Shown: piece after piece, positions 32,592-44,342 of the stretch | Layout of the letters: each line of letters opens with the position of its first letter | Numbering within the stretch: position 1 is the first letter of the stretch | DNA from: Diplolepis rosae | Lineage: Eukaryota > Arthropoda > Insecta > Hymenoptera > Diplolepididae | Length of the DNA: 64,000 bases | Direction of reading: 5' to 3' | Assembly: GCA_030998225.1 (NCBI GenBank) | Contig: JAPYXD010000736.1 | Span: forward strand, 10,124,001-10,188,000 | Made by a program: the position numbers and the translations under genes | Notes under the pieces: model-generated | Database searches by the model: none | Told to the model about the DNA's origin: nothing | What the model saw: only the letters and a program-made list of their open reading frames with translations

Positions 32592-32826
32592 TAGAATCAG
32601 AATAAACGTTAAAGGTACGTTTTACATAATTATTGACCGTCAAAATATTTGGTATGTCCAGATCTTCGTTTATTTTTTTCGAATCAACGATATATTTCTC
32701 CAAAATTATTTTCGCCCCAATGCTAATCTTGATATTATGCTTTTGAAAATCCTCTTTGTCCATGATACGCAATACATCTTGAGTTATGTGATGGCCTGTA
32801 ATGCATTCCATCGTTTAAATAATCTT
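32592..32826 (-). pseudogene. SAM-domain protein gene, exon 2 fragment
   Basis: The minus-strand frame from ATG 32811 reads MECITGHHITQDVLRIMDKE followed by a lysine-rich helix (ISIGAKIILEKYI). This fits the second half of a sterile alpha motif (SAM) domain: helix 4, the D/E-D-F turn and helix 5. A charged linker follows, and the coding sequence is then cut by the MITE. A likely acceptor is at about 32826, but joining from it puts the start of the exon one frame away from the SAM frame, with a stop in the SAM frame upstream. A small deletion near 32812 has probably inactivated the gene. Confidence 0.45.
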
Positions 32827-33018
32827 TAGAAAATAATCTAGACACCGAAAGTCTGAGACAAAAAAACGAAGACACTTCCCCCTTTTCACACCCCGTTATC
32901 ACGATTTCAGTTTCTACAATGCTTTTATTGACATTTTTGGGAATATATTTGAATTGTCATCAGAAGCAATGAAAAATAAGGTTATGCGGATCAAAATTGT
33001 TTGTTTTGGTATACGTAC

Positions 33019-33073
33019 CTTTCAAAATTTCTACGTCGCACTCTGGGATTCCTAATAATTTGTAGAAATCCAT
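33019..33073 (-). pseudogene. SAM-domain protein gene, exon 1
   Basis: ATG at 33073-33071 opens MDFYKLLGIPECDVEILK, followed by a good splice donor, AAAG|GTACGT, at 33019/33018. The sequence LLGIPECDVEIL fits the start of a SAM domain whose second half lies about 190 bp downstream on the same strand. SAM domains mediate protein-protein interactions. Exon 1 is intact, exon 2 is frameshifted and carries a MITE. Confidence 0.45.
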
Positions 33074-33767
33074 TATTTGATTTCGTTAATTGATTTTGAT
33101 CTCACTAATGCGCAGGCGCACTTCGTCTCCTAGTCTAGAAATGCAATCCTTAAATAATTAGAGGATTTCTTTTCAGAGTCAAAAAAAATCGTTCATTGCT
33201 AAAAATATTTTCTTTTTGCATCTCAGAGATGAGTTTTGTTAATAAAATAAGCAAAAACTGGAATATGAAAAAAATACTTATAGCGTTGAGTACGTAACGG
33301 ATCCCCTATCCGAAAATGCGTTTGTTAATAAAATCGGTGATTTGACGAAAATATCGGGGCCCACTTGACGTGGTTTGACTCTAACTTTTTAAGTAAGAAT
33401 AAAAAACGAATGTTTTAGTGAAAGATTAATTTTTTTCTCTGTGTGATAGTTTTCAAAATACGTAGAAAAGTGTGTTAATAAATACAAACTTTAACTCCTT
33501 AATTTTGTAAATTTAAACAGTGAATTCGACTTATGTATCGGAAGTGTGAACTTTTAATGCAAAAAAAGTAAGTATAAAACAATACTTCTTGATTACAGAT
33601 ATAACTCACGATACATAAATGTAGATATTTGCTATTCAAGATTTATATTAGAATCAAATTGATTGTTTTTAATTAAGCATGTATTGTAGTTTTTTCTATA
33701 TTTTTTAAAGTACTATTTTTTTAAATACTATTTTTTTGAATGGATAAAAAATTAAAAGTAGTACTTG
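33074..33767. other. non-coding
   Basis: No coding sequence or repeat that I can support. Confidence 0.5.
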
Positions 33768-36442
33768 TGTTACGTCCGAAAACGCAATAGTGTCCTATGC
33801 AAAATGATTTTTAGGTCAAAGCTCGCGCTTTATAACCTGGGAATCAGACCTAACTATGAGAAGAGAATAATACGCAAATCAACCCGTTAAGTCGAAATCA
33901 GCGAGAAAACCCTAACGCTTTCGTGTCGCAATATAACGTTTTGAATAACGAAATAAGAATACCTATTAATCCCTAATATTTGATTGATTAAACAAGTCAG
34001 TTTGAGTGAACTTGGTGCAAGCTCAACTAACTGTTTGCAGCGTGAAAATCAGTTAACTAACTGATTGATATACCATGTCAATGACCCTTGAGAAAATTTG
34101 CAAATATTTATAGGGTCCCAAAATCGTTTCGAGAACGTCTATCTTGAATGATAGCATTGAACCAATGCTTTGAATCAATGCTCCATTCGTAAGACAAATA
34201 AACCTATCTTACTATATCTTGCACTGAACTAATTATGCTCAATGCTAAAGGATTAAGGTTAACAAAAATACAAACTAACATTGAACGAAAATAATGCTCA
34301 ATGTTTGTTTAAAGTTTCCAAAACATACAACCTAAATATCTGGGCACTGAACTATGCGAATTGCTCAATGTCCTAGTTGAAGAACTTGAAATTAAACAAA
34401 GATAATAACTAACACTGAACGACGCTAATGCTCAATGTTTGTTTAAAATTACAAAGTGCTTCTCCTAAATATCTGAACACTGAACTATGTGAAATTGCTC
34501 AATGTTCAAATTGAAAAATTGAAATTAAACCAATGATGTAACCTGACACTGAACGAAACCCTTGCTCAATGTTTAATTAAGAACTTGAAATGAACCGAAT
34601 ATATTAAACTTACACTGAACGAACTAATGCTCAATGCTTGTTTAAAGGTTTAAAAGTACACGACCAGAATATCTAAACACTGAACTATGAATTGCTCAAT
34701 GTTTAATTAAAAAATTATTATAAACAAATTAAATCAATTAACACTGAACTGAATTGTTCAATGTTGAAATTGAAAATTGAAAAGAAGAAACAACTTACAC
34801 TGAACTTAACCGAATAGCTCAATGTTTAATTTAAAAATTATTATAAACAAATTAAATCAATTAACACTGAACTTAATTAAATAGCTCAGTGTCAAAATTG
34901 AAATAAAGAAGGAAAATTACACTGAACTTAATTAAATAGCTCAATGTTGAATTTAACAATTGTTATAAACAAATTAAATTAATTAACACTGAACTAATTC
35001 TGCTCAATGTTTAAATTGAAATACACCAACACTGAACTAATAATTTGCTCAATGTTTGAGTTGAAAGTTGAAATAAACAGATTTAATTCTTTAACACTGA
35101 ACTAATTCTGCTCAATGTTTAAATTGAAAGTTGAAATAAAAATCAAATACACTAACACTGAACTAATAATTTGCTCAATGTTTGAGTTGAAAGTTGAAAT
35201 AAACAAATTAATTCTTTAACACTGAACTAATTCTGCTCAATGTTTAAATCGAAAGTTGAAATAAACAGATTTAATTCTTTAACACTGAACTAATTCTGCT
35301 CAATGTTTAAATCGAAAGTTGAAATAAAAATCAAATACACTAACACTGAACTAATAATTTGCTCAATGTTTGAGTTGAAAGTTGAAATAAACAAATTAAT
35401 TCTTTAACACTGAACTAATTCTGCTCAATGTTTAATAATTCGAAGAAATGTTTAATATAATTATTTGATTAAATTTCAGTGCGTTAAACGGCTTAAATTT
35501 GAAAATAAAAAAAAATTGTTGGAAATTGAATTAAAGAAATAAACAAATTTTGGCTTACTTGGATTTATATTATGAAGAAGTTCTGATACAATATTTTTCT
35601 CTTGTTGATGAGGTCTTGGTACCACAAGTTAAAAAGCTTGATATGGGGCTAAAGCCCAAGTTGAACTGATTTTCCATGAAAATTGTCGCTGTATTTATAT
35701 GGTTTGGCTCCCATATGTTCTATGAGTAAGACAAAGAGAGCATGAGGGCTGTTTTGGTTTATACCGCGTGTCCTCATATTAACTTTGCCTTTTACAAAAT
35801 TCCTTAAAAATAAGCCTAATTTCTTTGATTTTCTTATATTTTAAGTCGTATCCGATGAGGTTCATTTGAGTCTAACATGAGTTGCTAATTTAATTAATTC
35901 GCATTCGTGAATTCCACCCCTTTCTCGATTCTTTTGTACTTATAAATTTAATTTATTATTTAACGATACTATTCGCTTGTTTATTGTTTATTTCATGTTT
36001 TCATATTTTTTTGCATACAAAATTAACACAGGTGCTATATTTTTGATTCGAACTCTTCTTATACATTATTTTCTTATCCTTAATCTAAACCTTAAGAACT
36101 AGAATACAATTTATTACATCCTTGAATATGTAATTTGAAGTTATGCGCGACTTTATTGAGAAAATAGTTGAAATAAAAGAAAATTAACAAAATATTATTT
36201 TGAAGAAAATCTGTAAAATTCTTTAAGAAATCTAAAAAGTACTCTAAGTGCAGTGCATTGAGACTAGGGGAGCGTCCTTATCATGCACTTTGACATGTTT
36301 ATTGCGCTCCTGCAGTCGGAGTCAGCTGCATACAAGTGTCTATTTCCCGTATATACTATGTGGCCGAAAATTTCAAGAATCGCTGTATTAATTTCCTATT
36401 CTATATTAATATTAATAATTTAAACTTATGCAGGATGTAACA
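33768..36442. mobile_element. solo LTR, 2,675 bp, CTTG target duplication
   Basis: The segment starts TGTTACGTCC at 33768 and ends GGATGTAACA at 36442. CTTG is duplicated at 33764-33767 and 36443-36446. The termini are a near-perfect 10 bp inverted repeat of the same type as the gypsy LTR in this window (TGTCACGTCC...). There is no internal coding region, so it is a solo LTR left by LTR-LTR recombination. Near the start it shares GGTCAANGCTCGCGC and TATAACCT with the fragment at 56466. Nearly half of it is the hairpin repeat array at 34205-35440. Confidence 0.85.
34205..35440. repeat. array of ~20 hairpin-forming repeats in the solo LTR
   Basis: About 20 units, 44-70 bp apart, each with AACACTGAAC, a variable 5-13 base stretch, then GCTCAATGTT, followed by a variable AT-rich spacer. 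The two conserved halves form a 10 bp stem. Read as minus-strand RNA, the two non-Watson-Crick positions are G-U wobbles (CAUUGAGC with GUUCAGUG); read as plus-strand RNA they are C-A mismatches. Loops and spacers vary, the stem does not. Three copies have stem substitutions (near 34282, 34742 and 34865) and each changes a wobble to a Watson-Crick pair. Confidence 0.85.
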
Positions 36443-36518
36443 CTTGCGTGTATAGTGTTTGACTAGATTTTTTTGAAATTTGGTAATAACGTTCCTTTAA
36501 TGTCGAACATCCCGGGAG

Positions 36519-36753
36519 CATTATTTTAGAATTTTTGATTGTCCCATTTTTGAGTAATCAATCTTCAAAGTTGCGAATCGGCATAGGCAATTACTAAAGA
36601 GAGAAAAAGAAGCACGTTGAAAGGTCTCAAACCTAGAATTTCAGAGACCTTTCATCGTGCCTCTCTTTCTCCCTTTAGTAATTGCCTATGCCAATTCGCA
36701 ACTTTGAAGATTTGTTACTCAAAAATGGGTCAATCAGAAATTCTAAAATAATG
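36519..36753. repeat. fold-back with 110 bp arms
   Basis: Arms 36519-36628 and 36644-36753 are inverted copies with roughly 90% identity, separated by a 15 base loop. The arms carry GCATAGGCAATTACTAAAG and its complement. Transcription would give a long, nearly perfect hairpin RNA of the type cut by Dicer in insects. It may be a fold-back MITE or an endogenous hairpin-RNA locus. No target duplication was found. Confidence 0.75.
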
Positions 36754-37513
36754 TAATTTAGTAATTTGGTAATTCACTAAAATAGTAAAATACTAATAAT
36801 TTGATCTATCGCGCGCGCAAAATGAAAAGTTTTCGCGTAGGGTTGTCTCACTTTGGACCCGGAATTACGCAGACAACCCTATATTTTCTCGAAGCGCAGA
36901 TCGTAAGCTTTCGATTCAAGTATTTATTATTCTATTAAATAGCCGGTGAAGTTGAACGCCAAAAAATCTGTATAAATGTTTAACCCTAGAACGATCCACT
37001 GAGCTGGCTCATCCTCTAATGATCCACTGGGGTTCTACGACACCCCAAACTTGTACCGTAGCAAAATGCTTTCTATTTGTAGTACAAAAATTTTTAGGTA
37101 GGCCATTTTCTTCGTTTTTTAGTGCAGAAAACAATGATTATGATAACATTATATTAATTTTCCAATAAATGTTGAATAATTTAATAAATATGAAAAAACC
37201 TAGAAAATCCTCAAAATTGCCGTTTTTTATAAAAAATAACGCAGTTTCCCAACAATATGACCGATTTAAAAAAAAACGGGTTTCAAAAGAAGATTAGTCA
37301 CACTTTAAGAGCATGATAGGCGCTTTTCCGTTTTTTCAAAAAAACATAATTATTTTAGTATACGATGTGGAGGGAATTAGCGAAATCTGACAAATGGCAA
37401 AAATTTCAAAAAATACTAGTAAAATTGATTATTAAACTCCAGATTTATTATAAGTGATACAAAATTTAAGTAATTACTTAGAAATAGATAAATAACCATT
37501 TTATTGTGTATAT

Positions 37514-37640
37514 TCATTCCACAACGGAGCAATTAGAGCACATGACGGCCCTGTGCTCTTCACAAACTGGGCGATGACACCGTTCACATTTTCTGCAGAA
37601 AATTTTATCCTTGTTAGTTTACAAAGAGAATTTCAATATT
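37514..37640 (-). pseudogene. piggyBac transposase, C-terminal cysteine-rich domain
   Basis: Minus strand, ending at TGA 37516-37514. The frame reads KIFCRKCERCHRPVCEEHRA followed by VMCSNC, a CxxCxxCHxxxCxxH...CxxC zinc-binding pattern. This RING-like C-terminal domain is characteristic of piggyBac transposases, where it contacts the terminal repeats. The catalytic DDD part is missing, as other sequence begins near 37640. Confidence 0.65.
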
Positions 37641-39960
37641 GTTTCATACTAATATGGGTGTGGTGTGATGAAAATAAAGTTTAAAAAATTTGATAAGTAA
37701 TTGCACGGAAAAATGAAAACATAAAATTTGAAAATGTTTCAACTTTGTGACGTTGCAATTTTCTGACCCAGGCAACTCACTCTTCGGTGTTACGCCTTCG
37801 AGCAAACTCGGGAATAACAGGTAAAGTGTCCTGTTTTCCCCTAGAGGGTTCGATACAAAAAAAGAGAATTTGGGTCGGAAGGTAAGTTTACCTTTCGCCC
37901 CCAATGAGTTCAATATTCAACAAAAAAAATTATGCCGTGGGCGCCAGACCTTGCTTGGGCCAACTCTAAAATTGACTATAACTTAACCACAAAAATAGAA
38001 TATTATAACCCCTAAACTAAATAGCACGAACACAAATCTTAGCCCTTAACCCGTAACACCGGAATTTACGGGCCACAAGTGGCGATGTTAGCTCAGTCCC
38101 CTCCTTCAGGGCCAATGGTAGAGCGCGGGGTTCGTTTCACCTTGCTGAAATCAGTCTACGAAAGGAAATGAGAAGAACCCGTGATTAAAATAAGAAAACT
38201 TAATACATTTTATTCTACGGTTTTATACAGACAGATAACAAATCGTCGATACCCGACAACATTCGCAAACTCTAAGCGCAACTCTACGACCTAACCTAAA
38301 TTAGCATAACCCACACACGTAACAATGATTTTCGCGACGGCCTACTACAATTTGACTTTACTCACATATCCCAATTACATTCAATTCGCTTTCCGCGGAC
38401 ACTTTAATTTCGTGGCGCTGGAGAGGATCAGAAAGTTTTCCCCAGCCCAGATTTGGTCAATGTACTACATAAATGAGAATTACATTCACAATAAATTCTA
38501 TCCACTAATCACAAACGTTCTTTCTGTTTCCTTTCTTTTGTTTAATAAATGATTCCGTTATTGAGTGTGGCACAGTCGGGGAACTCGTATTCTACCACGT
38601 GGCTGGCTCTTTGCCGCCATTAACCTATAAGTTTGCCCCGAGCGAACCAAACTCGTCACGAGATTCTTACCTTATTTACATATATATTCCGCTGTTTTTG
38701 TTTCGCACTTCCGCACTCCTAAGACTGGAACGTGCAGGATTGTTTTATTTTCCCTTTTCTCTTTTTTTTTCTTATTTGGTCGAGATACAATTCCAAACTC
38801 AATCAGTATAATTCATTCCTCTCTTCGCTCTCGCAACGCTTACCAGAATGTCGTCTCCTCTTCCGACACTCCTTTCCAACGCACCCTTAAGCCGCATCTT
38901 CATGTCTACTTGTGGGCGCGTTATCTCTACCGCTCTTCTCCCATTGGTCAATCAGTCTTAGTCCACTTATGAATATTTAATATTCTGTATCAGAGTAGAC
39001 GCTGTCCTCATCCGCTACTATCAGGAGTCTTGGGCGGCGCTACACTCTCACTTTACACACTTCTATACGCACGTACGACGTTATTTCATATTTCGTCACT
39101 CTCTCTCTTTCTAACCATGGTTGCGTCTCCTTCCAACCAATGGTAAAACTAACGCACCTGCTTACATTTTATCAGGTCGCGTACTAACAGCATCCAGGGT
39201 TGGATATTGGGTCCTAGTCTCACCCGGAACTCGCCAAGGGTCTCGGCCAGGGTTGGGCAGTGTCACTACGTCTTCGTCCGGAACTTGCCTTAGACCTCGG
39301 ACTTGGTGCTTGTCTGACACTACAACATCTCCACTGGTATAAAACAGTTACTATGGCCTCGCGGTCAGTAGTATCACGGTAAAACGGGGCTATACATCCA
39401 CTTTTATCCTCATCCGCTATATCTAGGAGTCTTGGGTGATAGTGGGGGGTCCCCATGTTGCATACATCTTCCTGTTAGAACTGAAACTATCTCAATTGTT
39501 GACCAATGGGAGTGATACGTAATAAGAATGGCGGTGTTCTATCCCACAGCAATCTGGAATTGGTAGGTTCGATGTTCAATCCTCTTCGTCGTCCAATAAG
39601 GGAAGACACTGCTTATGAAACTGGATTGTGATAGGTCGAATCAAAGACTGCGTTGCGTCGGGCGCGTTTACGGCTCGGGTGAACGGCAATTATGGTCGGG
39701 CGTGTTTCAATCCGTTGCGGCGTCCTTCCGTTGCGTCTTCTACAGATGGCGCTGCGGTTGGGTCAGAAGTCTGGTGGAGTGACTTTAACGATGTCCGTTG
39801 TGGATGTTGCAACTACTGGATTCCGGATCATGGTGGTTCGTCCAAGGTGTCGTCTCGCCGGCAGTGTGAAAATATAAAAAAAAGCGCAATTATTAATCGA
39901 CCATGGTTGTACGTGGGTCCTTCGGTATTGGAGCGTCAAGTTACGTAAGCTATGTTCTAT
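37641..39960 (-). mobile_element. probable LTR-element 5' fragment inside piggyBac
   Basis: The minus strand around 37955-37930 contains GTCTGGCGCCCACGGC, which resembles a primer-binding site and the one at 11025 (GTCTGGCGCTCAAC). To its right is a GC-rich, CpG-containing non-coding region with internal direct repeats, for example CTCATCCGCTA...AGGAGTCTTGGG near 39010 and 39410 and CCGGAACTYGCC near 39226 and 39280. No gag or pol is present. The short frame at 37644-37913 would lie in the leader. Borders are approximate and the element type is inferred. Confidence 0.35.
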
Positions 39961-40700
39961 TCATTACAGATTGACTCTGGGTCACATGACCTAATAAGCG
40001 CAAAATTTAAATCCTAATATCAACAGTTTTCCTTCAGGCGCGGCGCTAGAAGTGTCTCGACAAAAATTCCTTAGATAATATGCGATACAGATGGCGTTGT
40101 GAGTCGTAGAAATTCTACGACGTCACAACTTTCGCTGTTCCAGGAGTAATGGCATTTTCCATTACTCTCTGTAAAAGTTTAAGTTACAGGCGTATCGGTC
40201 CAAAATTCCCTTAATTAAAATATAACGAACTGTTCTCGACAATCATTATTACTTATAATGATTTTTTACTGGTTATATATATAAAGAATTTTTTTTTCAA
40301 ACTTTCAAATTACTAATTTATGCTTAAAACGTCCAACTGAAGTCGTTATACTATTCGATTCTCAAAATTTTAATGACGCTTCAAATTCAGAAATTTATTA
40401 TACCTAATTTTTTTCTATTTTCAATCTAAAATTTTTTTCACACTTTCTATTTTCAAATTCATACTCAAAAAATCTATTCAAACCGATGTAACAAAAAAAC
40501 TGAAATTTACTTACCGAGACAATTCTCGAACGTAAACTGTCCACTGGGTTGCAGCGTAACCCCACACGATATACACTTTCGCACAAGAATCACAGAAAAC
40601 ACTAATGCGCTCGTTCATTGACCTAGACCGAATGGCGAATAGTGAAAGTGAATTATGGTTAAGATCCTAGACCAAAGTGCAACTACACTTAGTCAGGAGT
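39961..40700. other. non-coding right part of the piggyBac relic
   Basis: AT-rich sequence between the LTR-like fragment and the right terminal repeat. Codons near 40400-40620 on the minus strand may be the remains of the 5' part of the transposase gene, but no motif supports this. Confidence 0.3.
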
Positions 40701-41013
40701 GTACCTTGAACTTTGACTGGGGTGTCGTGGAACCCCAGTGGATTGTTCTAGGGTTAAACAACCCATGTTTAGACCCACCTGGGGGTTGACAACCCTACAA
40801 TTTTTCGCATGTCTAGTCGTCATCTTTCAATTGTTACTATGTTTATCTTATTAATCTCATTTGTAGTTAACTCCCATAATTAGGATTTTCAATAAATAAT
40901 TATTGACATAAGGACCCGGCTATGCTTAGACAACCCAGCCATTTCGTGTTAGGGCGTATATAATGCACTAGTTTCGACGCGTTTTGTTCTATTAACATTT
41001 CGGTGAAGGTACT

Positions 41014-42471
41014 TTGCAGTGGGATCTCGGACTAGAATGTATACGTTGTCCTGCTATTGTAAATGTATCTAGTGGATTTACTAGACTAATGCAACACTTT
41101 AAATCTACAAAACATCGAGAGTCGATGGGAGGAGTTCGAAGCCAATGTACAATTCAATATAAGACGCTAACGTCGGCTGCTCGAAACTCTAATAATCAAG
41201 CGGAAGTTCCAACTGAGCGCGCTGCAATTCCAACAATTCGTTTGTTTCATCCTCGTGACGCTGCTTCTAGAGCAGAAATAATTTGGAGTATCGAAACGGT
41301 AAAAGATAAAAATTCTCTTCAGTCATGTAATGATAAAAAAAATGTATTTGAATGTATGTTTCCTGGTGCTGTACCACAAGGTTTTTCTTCATCAAGTACT
41401 AAACTGCATTATCTTTTAACTGAAGCTATAGGTCCATATTAAAAAAACAGTTATTGGATGAAGTTCAAGAACCTGGTGTTTATGTAACATTGCAATTAGA
41501 TGAAACAACGAATAGAAAAACGAGAAAAGAACTTCAGATACGTATTATATTTTGGTCTAAATCTGTAAATAGAATATTAAATCGACATTTGATCACGTTC
41601 TTTATTGATAAAGGTAATGCTCAGACATTATTTGAATACTTGATGAAAGCTATTAATATGCATAATTTTTTAATTGATCAAGTGTTAACATTAGGTAGAG
41701 ACGGTCCAAATGACATGAAAGCTTTGTTAAATCTTTTTCAAAACGAGTTACTTAGGGGTGGTCATAAAAAGCTTATTGACATAGGGTCGTGTTTATTGTA
41801 TGTGGTTAATAATGCGTTTATGAAAGGTTTAGAATGTATGTCTCTTGATGTTTCGGATGTACTAATCAAATTGTTCTCCTTTTTCATCAAAGGATGGAGA
41901 GAACAACAAAATTTGATGGAATTCAAAAAGAATTGTATAAAAAAGTTCTTAGTTTGATTTTGCATACTCAAATACGGTGGCTTACTATAGTTCCTGCAGC
42001 AAATAGAGCAAAAGAGTTATTAGCAGCTCTTAAAAAATATTTTTTAGAGTATTTATCACGATCTGGAGCAAACACTGTTGAAAAAGTGAAATATTTAGAC
42101 ATTGTTGAATACCTTCAAAATCCCTTGCTTGATACTTACCTTTCATTTGTTAAATCTACGGCTGAAATTTTTACCACGAATTTTACGGTTTTAATGCAAC
42201 GTGATGAACCCCTTATACATATTTTACATTTTCAACTCAACAAAATAATTAATTTATTACTTCATATAATCGTTAAACCAGAAGCTATAGATTAAACTCT
42301 ACCAGTAGAATATATAAATGTAGATAAAATATTAGAAGACAAGGAAAACGTCTTAGAGTTGACGTCAATCGCATACTTGGAAACTGTAAAAGATACGATA
42401 AATAATTTAGCCGAAGCCGATAAAGTAAGATTTTTGTTTGAAGTCAAAAAGTAACTAAACTAATTAACTAA
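41014..42471 (+). pseudogene. hAT-like transposase with BED-type finger, 5' part
   Basis: Plus-strand coding in three successive frames. An AG acceptor-like site precedes 41020. First comes a BED-type zinc finger (CIRCPAIVNVSSGFTRLMQH and an H five residues on), then a TKLHYLLTEAI segment. After a one-base shift in an A run near 41435 comes the catalytic region start (GVYVTLQLDETTNRKTRKEL) and DIGSCLLYVVNNAFMKGL. After another shift near 41890 comes LILHTQIRWLTIVPAANRA. TAA at 42293-42295 interrupts, but the frame continues to about 42471. The gene resumes at 46919 after the Tigger element. Confidence 0.7.
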
Positions 42472-43039
42472 ATACATAATTAACAAAACGAAAAATTCAA
42501 ACTTACATTTATTTGAATGCGTTTCACCTTACAAAATACAAGAGTCTCGAAGTGTAAAAAATATAAGGTAAAAGGCCATATTATGAGACGGCGTATCATG
42601 GCTTAGCAGAGGTTTTTGGTTTCTAAAATTGTTTAGATCTTAAATATTGTGAAACTTTTCTTAGATATATTGGGCTTTAAGTTTCTAGAATGTGTACAAA
42701 CTTTTATTTTGAAAAAGGAGTTAAAATAATAATATAATTAATTAAAAATCACAGCTACTTCAACGTCCCTATTATGAGACACAGTCAAAACGCTTTGTCC
42801 GTGTGTCTCATATGTAATGGCCCCATTATGAGACATAAAGAAATAAGAGATAAATTGCATAAACTACGTAAACTTTATTAATTATTATCGCTATTAGGTA
42901 CAAAAAATCGTGTACAATCAGATAACATCAAATATAATTTGAAATAAACAATAAAATAGTATAAAACGAACATGACTAATTGATTTATGATTAATTTATT
43001 TCGTGCTTTATTCTCTTTTGAATTTCGTTCATTTTCTCC

Positions 43040-44013
43040 TGTAATAATTTTTTTCCTGTGCTAGCTTTTTTTTTCTTCTTGCAATCTTTTCTTTTTGGCT
43101 ATTTTTTCTTCTTTCTCTTTTTGTTTTCTCTCTTTTTCCAACTGCCATTCAAACCAAGCGTCAGACGTCCCGGCTGCTGGTAACTTGGATTTTCCCGAAG
43201 CTTCCACTTTAATCTTTTTCTTTTTTGGTAAATATTCAGTCGGTAGAGTGAAAGTTTTTTTAAAAATTTCGGCCTTGATATTTTGATCTAAGAAAATGAA
43301 TAACGTTAAGTTTGAAGCATATTAAATCCATACAAAATGCTATTGACAAACGTATTGCATTTACCTTTGTTATTTTCAACCATAGGTACAGGATGTAAGT
43401 TACCTACAATACTGCAATTTTCCTTTGTTTGTTCAATTACTGATAGATCTAAATTATCCAATGTGTTGTTGTTTTCTTCTTTTTTTTATTTGGAAGTGAA
43501 TTCACGTGGTCGCTTTCAGGTTGTTGGAAGTTGTCTGTAAATAGTTATGTAAATTGTTAGTTTTAAATTGATATTTATTTTTAGAGTCAACATAATTTAT
43601 AGTATCAATAGACCTTTTTGAATGCAGAATTCTGAAGTACTTTCTCCGACCTGATCCAATACATCAACAGCATATGTGATTTCTGCATTCATGATAGTAT
43701 CAGATAAATCTTTATCGTTTATAAATTCAATTGGAACATATTCTTGTGAAGTTTCGTTGGGTATATTGATTATTTCAATTACAGGTTCCATAAGAGCAGT
43801 GTTTGTTAAAGTTTTGTTTACATGATCTATGGGAATACTTTCATCAATTTTGTCTCCCGCCAATACATTTTCTTGACCAAATAAATCCTCTGTTCCACTA
43901 TCTTTTGTACAAACTACTAATTTGTCGTCACAAGTGACCGATGAGCCCAGTTCATTAGATTGAGATAACATTTCATGATCCTCCAACAACGTAGAGTCAT
44001 TGTTTTTATTCAC
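43040..44013 (-). pseudogene. pogo/Tigger transposase, C-terminal acidic and coiled-coil exons
   Basis: Two minus-strand frames downstream of the catalytic region. 44013-43597 is acidic and hydrophilic (138 codons from MNKNNDSTLLEDHEMLSQ). About 43290-43040 encodes a Lys/Glu-rich helix (KKKKIKVEASGKSKLPAAGT, then WFEWQLEKEKKQKEKEEKI-like repeats). Insect Tigger-type proteins often end in such an acidic region and coiled coil. Exon borders were not determined. Confidence 0.5.
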
Positions 44014-44342
44014 CGTATCAGTAGATTTTAAAACTTTATACTTATTACCAACTAGTATGACATCGCTCTTGATCGTAGGCTTTTTGTTTAAATTATGTAA
44101 ATCTGATATACAACAAAAGTTCTAATAACTACAGCAAATTTGAATGTGAAATTAAAAGTATATAAATATGTATAGTAAATTAGTAAATAAAAAATATAAT
44201 AAAATGATTTAAAATTGATTTGATCAAAAATTCATTGTTTATTAAACAATGAAGTTATATAAAAATGTACAAATAATAAAAAAAAACTTCAAAAATCACT
44301 ATCTTCATTCTACGTATAGAAGTAAAAATGAAGTATTATATA

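Larger units (their letters stand above)
36984..40753. mobile_element. piggyBac-type element, 3,770 bp, TTAA flanked
   Basis: The ends read TTAA|CCCTAGAACGATCCACTG and, inverted, TTAA|CCCTAGAACAATCCACTG; TTAA is at 36980-36983 and 40754-40757. CCCTAGAA with TTAA is the piggyBac signature. Subterminal copies of GATCCACTGGGGTTC are present at both ends. The left interior encodes the C-terminal cysteine-rich end of the transposase. The rest is replaced by an LTR-element fragment, so the element is defective. Confidence 0.85.

Noticed and set aside
34205..35440. CRISPR-like appearance (short conserved repeats separated by variable spacers)
   Set aside because: The window is eukaryotic, there are no cas genes, spacing varies from 44 to 70 bp, spacers are AT-rich relatives of one another, and the array is contained in a solo LTR.
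38085..38150. tRNA-like D-arm (TAGCTCAG...TGGTAGAGCGC) and GGTTCG B-box-like sequence
   Set aside because: The D-arm halves are separated by about 17 extra bases, there is no anticodon arm and no acceptor stem pairing, so this is not a tRNA gene. A tRNA-derived remnant is possible but unproven.
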